From Mitsuaria chitosanitabida ATCC BAA-476 = NBRC 102408 (lineage in GTDB: Bacteria; Pseudomonadota; Gammaproteobacteria; Burkholderiales; Burkholderiaceae_C): a DNA stretch of 61,329 nucleotides. Under the pieces are notes generated by a model. The model was not told the origin of the DNA. It did not search any database and saw only the letters and a list, made by a program, of their open reading frames with translations. The stretch is from positions 1-61,329 of the forward strand of contig NZ_BCYP01000029.1 of NCBI RefSeq assembly GCF_001598255.1, read 5' to 3'. The translations under genes were made by a program, and so were the position numbers. Shown in pieces: positions 1 to 11,603 of this stretch; position 1 is the first letter of the stretch, and each line of letters starts with the position of its first letter.

Positions 1-808
1 TGGCGGTGGCGCCAGCCGGCGCCACGATGGTCACGTTCGTGATGTTGGTGACGTTACGGACGTTGGTGACGTTGTTCGTCGTGTTGTAGGTGTTGTTGGT
101 CGTGTTGACGCTGTTGTTGATGTTGTTGGTGACGTTGTGCTGGATGCGCATGCCGACGTTGACCACCGGCGGCGCGCTGACCACCACGGCCGGCGCGGTG
201 CCGATCGGTGCCGGCACGATCAGGCCGGGCCGCGAGCCCGGCGGCGGCGGCACGAACACCCCCATCGGCCCCACCGGCCGCGAGCCGCCGCCGATGGCGA
301 CCTCGATGGCCAGGTGCAGGCTGGGCGGCGGCGGCACGAAGGCGACGTCGCGCGCCCCCCAGTAGCCGGAGACGAAGACCACCGCGCCGTCGCGGTGCTC
401 GTAATAGGGCTGGACCCAGACGTAGTCCGGCCGCGGCGGCGCCGACCAGCGGCCCGCGCACCAGACCCAGCGGCTCTGCCAGCCCCAGTAGCCTCCGGTC
501 CAGACCGCGCCGGCGAAGGGCGGGGGCGGTGGCACTTCCACCAGCATCGGCGGCGGGGCCGTGTCGATGAAGACGGGGTCGGGTTGCACCAGCGGCGGCT
601 CGACGTAGACGCTGACGGGCGGGGGCGGCGGAGTCCAGGCGGGGACACCGACGCGCATGTCGGCGCTGACGCGGGTATGGGCCGGCGCGACGCAGCCGCT
701 CAGCGCCGCCAGGGCCGTGACGGTGGCGACGGCGGCCACCGCGGTCAGGCGTCGCGGAAGACGCGCGGCGGACGGCGTGAGTGGTCGCGGGAAGGGGCGC
801 GGAGTCAT
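1..808 (-). CDS. WXXGXW-type lipoprotein with Asn/Thr-rich tail (3' end cut by window edge)
   Basis: The reverse frame is open from ATG at 808 to base 1 with no stop, so at least 269 residues are present and the C-terminus lies outside. The N-terminus has a basic stretch, a hydrophobic segment and a lipobox LSGC with Cys39, so a lipoprotein in the envelope is predicted. AAAGGACA lies just upstream of the ATG. Around residues 95-160 there are three W/F-x-x-G-x-W motifs (WTGGYW, WCAGRW, FVSGYW), the signature of the small WXXGXW/YXWGQ repeat family, interspersed with Pro-rich linkers. From about residue 217 the chain becomes Asn/Thr/Val-rich with repeated NVTN-like words. Family function is unknown. 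The lipoprotein call is firm; the role is not. It is divergent from the efflux operon at 1254. Confidence 0.8.
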   Translation of the reverse strand, partial: MTPRPFPRPLTPSAARLPRRLTAVAAVATVTALAALSGCVAPAHTRVSADMRVGVPAWTPPPPPVSVYVEPPLVQPDPVFIDTAPPPMLVEVPPPPPFAGAVWTGGYWGWQSRWVWCAGRWSAPPRPDYVWVQPYYEHRDGAVVFVSGYWGARDVAFVPPPPSLHLAIEVAIGGGSRPVGPMGVFVPPPPGSRPGLIVPAPIGTAPAVVVSAPPVVNVGMRIQHNVTNNINNSVNTTNNTYNTTNNVTNVRNVTNITNVTIVAPAGATA

Positions 809-1253
809 GGTTGTCCTTTGATGAGCAGGATGTCTCCGCCCAACGCCTGCCGCCGGCCCTCGTTGACGCCGGCGACCCGGGCTGGTTTCCGGTTGTGAGC
901 CCTGTCGTGAAGGGGGTGTGAGGGTGGTTTCAGGGACGCGTTCAGCCCCGTTCCGGACCCGTTCGCGCGCCGTTGCTGGCGTGTCGTCCGCCCGTCACGA
1001 GGATGCGGACGCGGCGTGAGGGCGACCCCTTGCCCGATGTACCCGCGCCGTACCCGCCGCCCTTCCGGGGGGATGTGCGACGGAACGCTGAATCCCGGGG
1101 ATGAACCGCGCTCATGACCACCTTCACCTGTCGGGGATGACGTTAAGCTAGCGCGCCTTTTTGCGCTTTGCGCACGCGGCACACATCTTTACCGCATTCG
1201 AAGCCTCTTCTGAAAGAGGCCCGCTTCCCGCCACGTCCCCTGGAGCCCGCTAC
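809..1253. other. intergenic region between divergent genes
   Basis: This 445-base gap separates the minus-strand lipoprotein from the plus-strand efflux adaptor and must hold promoters for both. The ORFs crossing it look like shadows: no plausible ribosome site and no family resemblance. The stretch around 1140-1200, just upstream of the adaptor, is locally less GC-rich and is the likeliest promoter area. No clear -35/-10 pair, riboswitch or operator palindrome was identified. Confidence 0.5.
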
Positions 1254-2468
1254 ATGTTGCGTCTCTCGCTGATCGCCCTCGTCACCGCGTCCCTGCTTGC
1301 CGGTTGCGGCAAACCCGGAGGAGGGGACCAGCAGGCGGCAACCCCGGCCGATGCCGCCGCCAGCGCGCCCAGCCTGCTGGTCTCCAGCGAGGACGTCCAG
1401 ACCCTGGGCATCTCCGAGTACGCCAGCGGTCCGGTCATCACCGGCTCCATCCAGCCCGAGCGCCGCGCCGACCTGCGCGCCGAGTTGCAGGCCATCGTGC
1501 TGCAGGTCTACAAGGAGAACGGCGAGCGCGTGAAGCGTGGCGACCTGCTGGTCCGCCTGGACGACACCGCCATCCGCGACTCGGTCCAGTCCGCCGACGA
1601 GGCCGCCCGCGCGGCGGGCCAGAGCTTCGAGCAGGCCGAGCGCCAGTACCAGCGCCTGAAGACGCTGCAGGCGCAAGGCATGAGCTCCATCCAGGCCATG
1701 GAGGACGCCGAGATCCGCCGCAACAACGCGCAGAGCGACTTGGTCGGCGCCCGCGCACGCGTCGCCACCGCGCGCCAGCAGCAGCAGCGCACCGAGGTCC
1801 GCGCGCCCTTCGACGGCGTGGTCAGCGACCGCAAGGTCTCGCCCGGCGACTCGGCCCAGTTGGGCAAGGAGCTGATCAAGGTCATGGACCCGGGCTCGAT
1901 GCGCTTCGAGGGGCTGGTCTCGGCCGACCGCATGTCCGAGCTCAAGCTCGGCCAGACCGTCTTCTTCCGCGTCAACGGGTATCCGCAGATCGACTTCCAG
2001 GGCAAGGTGCGCCGCATCGCCCAGGCCGCCAACGCCAACACGCGTCAGGTGGAGGTGCTGGTGGACTTCGCCGGCCAGCAGCAGCCCGGCGTCGCCGGCC
2101 TGTATGCCGAGGGCCGCGTGCAGACGACCAGCGTCTCGGCGCTGATGGCGTCGGACGGCGCGCTGGTGCGCGAGGGCGACAAGGTCTTCGTGTGGCGCAT
2201 CGACGGCGGCAAGATCGTCAAGACGCCGGTGCAGCTGGGCGCGCGCGACGACCGCCAGGGGCTGTATGTCGTGACCGGCGGCCTGAAGCAGGGTGACCGC
2301 ATCCTGCGCAACCCGACCAGCACGCTGATCAATGGTCAGCGCGTGGAGCTGGGCAAGGGCGCGAGCACCGGCCTGGGCGCGACCAAGGGCGCGCCGGCCG
2401 CGGCCGCCACCACCGGCAATGCCGCCGTCCCGGCGCTGCCGATGGCGTCGGCCGCCTCGGCCCAGTGA
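1254..2468 (+). CDS. RND efflux periplasmic adaptor (membrane fusion) lipoprotein
   Basis: A 404-residue HlyD/AcrA-type adaptor linking an inner-membrane RND pump to an outer-membrane channel. The N-terminus is a lipoprotein signal ending in LLAGC (Cys18). The usual order follows: a biotinyl-lipoyl half (about 65-100, with V-Y-K-E-N-G-E-R-V-K-R-G-D), a coiled-coil hairpin rich in Gln/Ala (about 105-180), the second lipoyl half (VRAPFDGVVSDR), then beta-barrel and membrane-proximal domains. An in-frame ATG at 1161 exists, but the start at 1254 puts the lipobox in place and has TGGAG upstream. The RND gene starts 20 bases downstream, so one operon. Ala-rich C-terminal tail. No outer-membrane factor or adjacent regulator is seen. 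Substrate cannot be told. Confidence 0.88.
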   Translation: MLRLSLIALVTASLLAGCGKPGGGDQQAATPADAAASAPSLLVSSEDVQTLGISEYASGPVITGSIQPERRADLRAELQAIVLQVYKENGERVKRGDLLVRLDDTAIRDSVQSADEAARAAGQSFEQAERQYQRLKTLQAQGMSSIQAMEDAEIRRNNAQSDLVGARARVATARQQQQRTEVRAPFDGVVSDRKVSPGDSAQLGKELIKVMDPGSMRFEGLVSADRMSELKLGQTVFFRVNGYPQIDFQGKVRRIAQAANANTRQVEVLVDFAGQQQPGVAGLYAEGRVQTTSVSALMASDGALVREGDKVFVWRIDGGKIVKTPVQLGARDDRQGLYVVTGGLKQGDRILRNPTSTLINGQRVELGKGASTGLGATKGAPAAAATTGNAAVPALPMASAASAQ

Positions 2469-2488
2469 CGCGCGAAGGAGCTTGAGCC

Positions 2489-5400
2489 ATGTTCCTGTCC
2501 AACTTCTCGGTCAAGAAGCCGATCGCGATGATCGTGATCATCATCGGCTTGATGTCCCTGGGCCTGCTGGCCCTGTCCAAGCTGCGCGTCAACGAGCGGC
2601 CGGACGTGGACCTGCCGCTGCTGGTCGTCAGCATCAGCTACCCGGGCGCGTCGCCCGAGACCTCCGAGCGCGAGATCGTCAACCGCATCGAGAAATCGCT
2701 GCAGAGCATCTCCGGCGTGAACGAGGTCCGCTCGACCTCGGGCGAGGGCTCCGCCCAGCTGCTGCTGTTCTTCAACTTCGACAAGAACATGATCGAGGCG
2801 GCCGACGAGGTCCGCAACGCGATCGCCGCGGTCCGGCACAAGCTGCCGACCGAGATGCGCGAGCCCGTGCTCCAGCGCGTCGACCCCTCGGCGCAGCCGA
2901 TCATGCAGCTGGCGCTGTCGTCCAGCAGCCAGTCGCACGCGGAGATCTCGCGCCTGGCCGAGGACCAGCTCGCCGATCGCTTCCGCGCGATCCCGGGCAC
3001 GGCCACGGTGACGGTCACCGGCTCGCTCAAGCGCGAGCTGTCGGTGCTGCTCAACGCACAGAAGCTGCGTGAGTTCAATGTCTCGGTGACCGAGGTCGTC
3101 AACGCGCTGCGCATGCAGAACACGACGGCGCCGGTGGGCAAGGTGCGCGGCCAGCTCGAGGACCAGAGCATCCGTCTGCTGGGCCGCATCGAGTCGCCGG
3201 CCGACTTCAACCAGATCGTGGTCAAGCGCGCGGGCAGCGAGCTGATCCGCCTGGGCCAGGTCGCGACGGTGCAGGACGGCTTCGCCGAGCAGACCGGCCT
3301 GTCGGTGCGCAACGGCCATCCCAACGTGGGCATCGCGGTGACGCGCTCGCGTGACGCGTCCACGGTGAGCGTGGCCAAGGAAGTGCGCCACCTGGTCGAC
3401 GAGATCGGCAAGACGCTGCCGGCCGGGACCCGGCTGGAGGTCGTGCAGGACGGCGGGCAGGACGCGCAGGACAGCCTGAACAACGTGATCCACGCGCTGG
3501 TCTTCGGCGCGGGGCTGACCATCTTCGTGGTCTACGTGTTCCTGAACTCGTGGCGCTCGACCATGATCACCGCGCTGTCGCTGCCGACCTCGGTGGTGGC
3601 GGCCTTCATCGCGGTCTGGCTGTGCGGCTTCACGCTGAACTTCATGAGCCTGCTGGGCCTTTCGCTGGCCATCGGGGTGCTGATCGACGACGCCATCGTG
3701 GTGCGCGAGAACATCGTGCGCCACATGGAGCGCGGCGCGGACCGCCGCACGGCGGCGCTCAAGGGCACGGCCGAGATCGGCCTGGCGGTGGCGGCGACGA
3801 CCTTCTCGATCGTCGCGGTGTTCATCCCCGTGGCCTTCATGCCGGGCGTGTCGGGCGAGTGGTTCCGGCCCTTCGGCCTGACGGTGGTGGCCTCGGTGCT
3901 GGTCTCGCTGTTCATCTCCTTCACGCTGGACCCGATGCTGTCGGCCTTCTGGGGCGACCCGCCCGGACATCACGAGGCGCCCAAGACCGGCATCTCCAAG
4001 AAGCTGCAGGGCTTCAATGAATGGTTCGACCGTCAGGCCGATCGCTACGGCAACGTCATCGCCTGGGCGCTGCATCACCGCAAGTGGATGGCGGCCTTCG
4101 CGATCATGAGCTTCGTCGGCGCGATCGCGCTGCAATCGACCTTCGGCGGCACCAGCTTCCTGCCGGCCTCGGACTCCGGGACCATCGCCATCGAGGTCCG
4201 TACCCCGGCCTCGTCCAGCCTGGAGTACGCCCGCCTGAAGATGGGCGCCGCGTCCAAGCTGGCGCGCGAGATCCCCGAGGTCGTGGCGACCAACGAGAAC
4301 GTGAACGCCAGCGGCGGCCGCGTCTACGTGGACCTGGGCAAGAGCACGAAGCGCAAGCGCAGCGCCGCCGAGATCGCCGCCGACCTGCGCACGCGGGTGG
4401 CGCGCCTGGTCGGCGCCGAGTACGTCGTGCTGGACGACCTGAACAACGGCGCGCAGAAGCCGGTGCAGATCCGCTTCTCGGGCGCGGACTCGCGCAAGCT
4501 GATGGAGATCACCACCGACTACATGGCGCAGCTGCGCAAGGTCAAGGGCGCGGTGGACGTCGGCCTGTCGGAGCAGGATCCGCAGAACGAGCTGCAGATC
4601 GAGATGAACCGTGGTCTGGCCAATTCGCTGGGCATCTCGGTGGGCGACGCGGCCAACGCGCTGCGGGTGGCCTTCGCCGGCGTGGAAGTCGGCGACTGGG
4701 TGGATCCCAGCGGCGAGACCCGCGACGTGGCGGTGCGCCTGGCGCCGCAGGACCGCGTCGACGCGAGCAACATCGAACGGCTGCCGATCTCGGTGACCGG
4801 TGCCGGCGTGATGGTGCCGCTGGAGCAGATCGCCACGGTGACCATGGGCAAGGGCCCGGCCAAGATCCAGCACGCGGACGGCAAGCGGATGATCGCGGTG
4901 TCGGCCAACGCGCACGGTCGCTCGCCGGGCGAGGTCACCGCCGACGCGCTGAAGCTGGCCAAGTCCATCAACTTCCCGCCGGGCTACGGCATCGAGCTGG
5001 CGGGCGCGGCCAAGGACCAGCAGGAGGTCTTCAGCGCGATGGGCATCGCGCTGGTGTCCGGTATCGGCCTGATGTACCTGATCCTGGTGATGCAGTTCGG
5101 CAGCTTCACCGCGCCGCTGGGCGTGATGCTGTCCCTGCCGCTGTCGCTGATCGGCGTGGTGGTGGCGCTGCTGCTGACCAAGGGCACGCTGAACCTGATG
5201 AGCTTCATCGGCATCATCATGCTGGCCGGCCTGGTGGCGAAGAACGCCATCCTGCTGCTGGACGCGGCGCGCCAGGAGGAGGCCGACGGCGTGCCGCGCG
5301 AGGAGGCGCTGATGCACGCGGGCCGCAAGCGCTTCCGTCCGATCCTGATGACGACCTTCGCGCTGATCGCCGGCATGTTGCCGGTGGCGATCGGCATCGG

Positions 5401-5716
5401 CGAGGGCGGCGAGTTCTACCGTCCGATGGCGGTGGCCATCATCGGCGGCACGATCACGTCGACCTTCCTGACGCTGCTGATGGTGCCCAGCTTCTACGAC
5501 AGCATCGAGATCAAGCGCGATTCGTTCCTGGCCAAGTTCCACGCCCGCGAGGCGCGCTGGACCACGGCGGGCGCGGTGCTCATGGGCCTGGTCGAAATCG
5601 TGCTGTTCCTGACGCTGGTGCGCTTCGTCTACCGTTCGCTGGTGTCGGGCTGGCGCCTGATCACCGGCAAGGGCCGTCGGGGGGCGGGCCAGGCGCAGCC
5701 GCACGGCGCCGATTGA
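2489..5716 (+). CDS. RND family efflux transporter, inner-membrane permease
   Basis: A 1075-residue HAE1-type RND proton antiporter, the normal length of the family. It has a first transmembrane helix after F-S-V-K-K-P, a large porter loop, helices TM2-6, a second porter loop and TM7-12. The proton-relay pair is Asp400-Asp401 in GVLIDDAIVVREN of TM4. The second half has GLVAKNAILLLD, another conserved family segment. It should pump drugs or other amphiphiles from periplasm or membrane out through the adaptor encoded just upstream. Start ATG is preceded by GAAGGAGC. It resembles the RND permease at 23937 and may be an ancient paralogue. The C-terminus extends about 60 residues beyond TM12, ending basic. 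Substrate unknown. Confidence 0.9.
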   Translation: MFLSNFSVKKPIAMIVIIIGLMSLGLLALSKLRVNERPDVDLPLLVVSISYPGASPETSEREIVNRIEKSLQSISGVNEVRSTSGEGSAQLLLFFNFDKNMIEAADEVRNAIAAVRHKLPTEMREPVLQRVDPSAQPIMQLALSSSSQSHAEISRLAEDQLADRFRAIPGTATVTVTGSLKRELSVLLNAQKLREFNVSVTEVVNALRMQNTTAPVGKVRGQLEDQSIRLLGRIESPADFNQIVVKRAGSELIRLGQVATVQDGFAEQTGLSVRNGHPNVGIAVTRSRDASTVSVAKEVRHLVDEIGKTLPAGTRLEVVQDGGQDAQDSLNNVIHALVFGAGLTIFVVYVFLNSWRSTMITALSLPTSVVAAFIAVWLCGFTLNFMSLLGLSLAIGVLIDDAIVVRENIVRHMERGADRRTAALKGTAEIGLAVAATTFSIVAVFIPVAFMPGVSGEWFRPFGLTVVASVLVSLFISFTLDPMLSAFWGDPPGHHEAPKTGISKKLQGFNEWFDRQADRYGNVIAWALHHRKWMAAFAIMSFVGAIALQSTFGGTSFLPASDSGTIAIEVRTPASSSLEYARLKMGAASKLAREIPEVVATNENVNASGGRVYVDLGKSTKRKRSAAEIAADLRTRVARLVGAEYVVLDDLNNGAQKPVQIRFSGADSRKLMEITTDYMAQLRKVKGAVDVGLSEQDPQNELQIEMNRGLANSLGISVGDAANALRVAFAGVEVGDWVDPSGETRDVAVRLAPQDRVDASNIERLPISVTGAGVMVPLEQIATVTMGKGPAKIQHADGKRMIAVSANAHGRSPGEVTADALKLAKSINFPPGYGIELAGAAKDQQEVFSAMGIALVSGIGLMYLILVMQFGSFTAPLGVMLSLPLSLIGVVVALLLTKGTLNLMSFIGIIMLAGLVAKNAILLLDAARQEEADGVPREEALMHAGRKRFRPILMTTFALIAGMLPVAIGIGEGGEFYRPMAVAIIGGTITSTFLTLLMVPSFYDSIEIKRDSFLAKFHAREARWTTAGAVLMGLVEIVLFLTLVRFVYRSLVSGWRLITGKGRRGAGQAQPHGAD

Positions 5717-5721
5717 TCGCG

Positions 5722-5795
5722 GCCGCGGCGTGAGGCCGCGGCGCCTCCGATCCCCGCGAGAGCGAAAAGGGCCCCGTCGACGACGAGGCCCTTCT
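5722..5795. terminator. bidirectional transcription terminator region
   Basis: Two hairpins stand between convergent genes. The first is an 8-bp stem GCCGCGGC repeated inverted at 5722-5729 and 5735-5742. The second is a stem AAGGGCC/GGCCCTT at 5767-5773 and 5787-5793, preceded by AAAA and followed by CTTCTTCATT, so it can act as an intrinsic terminator in both directions. Confidence 0.7.
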
Positions 5796-5840
5796 TCATT
5801 GGGGCGAGGGCGGGGCGGACCCGAAGGGCGGTGCCGGCGA

Positions 5841-6227
5841 TCAACCGCCGGCCGGCGGCTCCCAGAGCTCGACCTTGTTGCCCTCCGGGTCGATGACCCA
5901 GCCGAACTTCCCGTACTCGGACTCGTCGGTCTTGTCGAGCACCTGGCAGCCCTCGGCGCGCAAGGCCTGCAGCAGGGCCGCGAGGTCGGCGACGCGGTAA
6001 TTGATCATGAAGGGCGCCTTGGCCGGTCCGTAGCCTTCGCCGTCGTCCTTGTTGATGGACCAGGCGGTGGTGCCGCCGACCGGGCGCCCCTGATCGTCGG
6101 TCCAGTCGAAGGCGGCGCCGCCCCAGGGCTGGACGTCCACGCCCAGGTGCGTCCGGTACCACGCGTGCAGCGTGGCGGGATCCCTGGCGTTGAAGAAGAT
6201 GCCGCCGATGCCGGTGACTCGCTTCAT
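5841..6227 (-). CDS. VOC (glyoxalase/bleomycin-resistance fold) protein
   Basis: A 128-residue single-domain VOC protein. It begins GIGGIFFNARDP...WY, the usual first beta-alpha-beta unit, and ends with the second module G-x-x-x-x-x-D-P-E-G-N-x-V-E-L-W-E, whose Glu is a typical metal ligand. Such proteins dimerise to form a metal-binding pocket and include glyoxalase I, dioxygenases and antibiotic-binding proteins; the substrate cannot be assigned here. Start chosen at 6227 because GAGGAG lies eight bases upstream; the longer upstream frame has no such signal. It lies downstream of the sensor kinase gene on the same strand with a 118-base gap, so co-transcription is possible but not shown. 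Confidence 0.8.
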   Translation of the reverse strand: MKRVTGIGGIFFNARDPATLHAWYRTHLGVDVQPWGGAAFDWTDDQGRPVGGTTAWSINKDDGEGYGPAKAPFMINYRVADLAALLQALRAEGCQVLDKTDESEYGKFGWVIDPEGNKVELWEPPAGG

Positions 6228-6345
6228 CTGATGCTCCTCAGCGTGGTGAGGAGGCGAGGGTAGCCCGGCACGTGTTGCGCTGGTATTGCGGCGGGCCCCA
6301 GGGTCCCTCGTGCCGGCCGGGCGGCGACGTCGTCCTCGGGGCCCG

Positions 6346-9471
<3,126 letters not shown>

Positions 9472-9689
9472 GCCTTCGGCGCGGCGCGTGGGCGTCGGAG
9501 ATGTCATCGTGGGGAACTGCGGCGGGAACGAGACGGCGGAAGCGGGCGGATTGTGCCCGGCACGCATGCACGAATCGTGCAAGCCGATGTAAACCGCGAT
9601 TCCCCTGGGCATCGGAACCTGGAGGCTTCGCGGCCCCCCTGGGTCCGGCTTGCCGGAACGCGTGGGCCGGACGGTGATCCGGCGATCCG

Positions 9690-11150
9690 TCAGATCACAC
9701 GATTCGGATTCAGCAGCCCCTGGGGATCCAGCGCCTGCTTGATCTGGCGCATCAGCTGCAGGGCCACCGGGCTCTTGCGCTGCGCGAGTTCCTCGCGCTT
9801 GAGCTGGCCGATGCCGTGCTCGGCGGAGATGGAGCCCCCATGGGCCATCACCTGGTCGTAGACGACGGCGTTGACCGCGTGCTCCCGCTCGCGCAGGAAG
9901 TCGGCGGCGGCCACGCCTTCCGGCGCCTGCACGTTGTAGTGCAGGTTGCCGTCGCCCAGATGGCCGAAGTCGACCAGGCGGGCGCCCGGGAAGCGTTCGG
10001 CCAGCAGCGCGTCGCAGCGCGCGACGAAGTCCGGGATGCGCGACACCGGCAGCGCGATGTCGTGCTTGATGTTCAGGCCTTCCTCGCTCTGCGCGAGCGG
10101 GATGGACTCGCGCAGGTGCCACATGGCCTGGCTCTGCGCGAGGCTCTCGGCGACCGCGGCGTCGTCGATGGCGCCTTGCTCCAGCGCCTGCTCGAGCAGC
10201 GACTCGAACTGCGCGCGGGCATGGTCCTCGCCCTCGCTGTCGGACAGCTCCAGCAACACGGTCCACGGCCGCGGGCCCAGCGGCTGCGCCAGCTGCGGGA
10301 AATGCTTCGCCACCAGCGCCAGCGACAGCGCGTTCATCACCTCGAAGCCGGTCAGCGCCGCGCCGCAGCGCGCCTGCGCCAGGCCCAGCAGGCGGACGGC
10401 GTCGCGCAGCGTGTCGCAGGCGGCCAGTGCCGTCATGCGCGCGCGCGGCTGCGGGTGCAGCTTCAGCGTCGCGGCCGTGATCACGCCCAGCGTGCCCTCG
10501 GACCCGATGAACAGGTCGCGCAGGTCGTAGCCGGTGTTGTCCTTGCGCAGGCCCGACAGGCCGTCCCAGACCTGGCCGTCGGCGGTGACGACCTCCAGGC
10601 CCAGGCAGAGCTCGCGCGCGTTGCCGTAACGCAGCACCTGCGTGCCACCGGCGTTCGTCGCGAGGTTGCCGCCGATGGTGCAGCTGCCCTCCGCGGCCAG
10701 GCTCAGCGGGAAGAGCAGGCCCGCGTCGCGCGCGGCCTGCTGGACGTTCTGCAGCACGCAGCCGGCCTCGACGGTCATGGTGAGGTTGGCGGTGTCGACG
10801 TGGCGCACGCGGTTCAGGCGCTGCAGGCTCAGCAGCAACTGCGCGCCCGAGCCGTCCGGCACGCCGCCGCCGACCAGGCCGGTGTTGCCGCCCTGCGGGA
10901 CCACGGCCACGCCGTGCTCGCGCGCGAGGGCGACGACCGCGGCCACCTGCGCGGTGTCGGCCGGGCGGGCCACGGCCAGCGCGCGGCCGACGTAGCGCTT
11001 GCGCCAGTCGCGCTCGTAGGCGGAGAGGTCGTGGCCGTCGGGGGTCAGGACGTGCGCCTCGCCGAGCAGCGCGCGCAGCGAGGTCAGGAAGGCGGAGGAG
11101 GGCGGGGTGGCCGCGGCGTCCGCCGACATCGGCGTGGTGCTCGAACTCAT
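9690..11150 (-). CDS. FAD-linked 2-hydroxyacid dehydrogenase (GlcD/D-2-hydroxyglutarate dehydrogenase family)
   Basis: A 486-residue FAD enzyme of the vanillyl-alcohol-oxidase fold. The FAD-binding PP-loop is seen as VVPQGGNTGLVGGGVP, followed by SLAAEGSCTIGGNLATNAGG and the GSEGTLGVIT signature. The C-terminal FAD-oxidase domain carries GHLGDGNLHYNV and SAEHGIG with the conserved His residues that bind metal and substrate in D-lactate and D-2-hydroxyglutarate dehydrogenases. It should oxidise a D-2-hydroxyacid and pass electrons to a quinone, cytochrome or ETF; substrate undefined (D-lactate, glycolate and D-2-hydroxyglutarate are all possible). Its ATG overlaps the stop of the upstream DUF2069 gene as ATGA, so translation is probably coupled. 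Confidence 0.85.
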   Translation of the reverse strand: MSSSTTPMSADAAATPPSSAFLTSLRALLGEAHVLTPDGHDLSAYERDWRKRYVGRALAVARPADTAQVAAVVALAREHGVAVVPQGGNTGLVGGGVPDGSGAQLLLSLQRLNRVRHVDTANLTMTVEAGCVLQNVQQAARDAGLLFPLSLAAEGSCTIGGNLATNAGGTQVLRYGNARELCLGLEVVTADGQVWDGLSGLRKDNTGYDLRDLFIGSEGTLGVITAATLKLHPQPRARMTALAACDTLRDAVRLLGLAQARCGAALTGFEVMNALSLALVAKHFPQLAQPLGPRPWTVLLELSDSEGEDHARAQFESLLEQALEQGAIDDAAVAESLAQSQAMWHLRESIPLAQSEEGLNIKHDIALPVSRIPDFVARCDALLAERFPGARLVDFGHLGDGNLHYNVQAPEGVAAADFLREREHAVNAVVYDQVMAHGGSISAEHGIGQLKREELAQRKSPVALQLMRQIKQALDPQGLLNPNRVI

Positions 11151-11584
11151 CGCGCGGGCTCCGCGTCGGGCGAGGCCTTGGCTTCGGCCAGGCGGTGCCG
11201 GATCTGCGCGGCGCAGGCGACGAAGATCAGCACCGACAGCGCGACCTCGATCCACGCCAGCGCCATGCCGACGCCGCGCTCGGAGGTGGCGCGCACCAGG
11301 CCCTCGGTGGTGTAGAGCCAGATGAAGATGCTCAGCGCGCGGTAGGTGTACAGGCGGTAGCGCCACAGGCCGATCAGCGGCGGCAGCAGTGGCAGGGCCT
11401 TGATCGCCAGCGTGCCGCGGCCGGTCGGGGCCAGCCAGAGCTCCCAGGCCAGGCAGACCAGCGCCAGCGCCAGCGTGGCGGCGAAGGCGGCGTTGCGGCT
11501 GGCGCGCTCGCGCGCGGTGGGCTCGGTGCGCGGGGTCGGCGCGGGGCCGGCGGACGCGCCGCGGGAGGCGGGCAGGCTTGACAT
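11147..11584 (-). CDS. DUF2069 membrane protein
   Basis: A small inner-membrane protein of about 145 residues. After a Pro/Ala/Arg-rich cytoplasmic start there are about four hydrophobic helices: LALALVCLAWELW, LPLLPPLIGLWRYR, a segment around TYRALSIFIWLYTTEGLVRA, and WIEVALSVLIFVACAAQIR. The W-R-Y-R-x-Y-T-Y-R and Y-x-x-E-G motifs are typical of DUF2069, a proteobacterial family of unknown function. It overlaps the FAD dehydrogenase gene by four bases (ATGA). The start is uncertain: ATGs at 11605, 11596 and 11593 are also in frame and none has a good ribosome site; the first is embedded in the CATG shared with the divergent yihY start. Confidence 0.78.
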   Translation of the reverse strand: MSSLPASRGASAGPAPTPRTEPTARERASRNAAFAATLALALVCLAWELWLAPTGRGTLAIKALPLLPPLIGLWRYRLYTYRALSIFIWLYTTEGLVRATSERGVGMALAWIEVALSVLIFVACAAQIRHRLAEAKASPDAEPAR

Positions 11585-11603
11585 GGCTGGCATCATAGCC
11601 AGC

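Noticed and set aside
805-1182. 125-codon minus-strand ORF upstream of the first efflux adaptor
   Set aside because: Overlaps the start of the lipoprotein gene and the intergenic promoter zone; no recognisable protein features.
2336-5704. 1122-codon minus-strand frame opposite the first RND gene (and similar at 23916-27215)
   Set aside because: Shadow frames of high-GC coding sequence, extremely His/Arg/Gln-rich, with no domain; the plus-strand RND genes are unambiguous.
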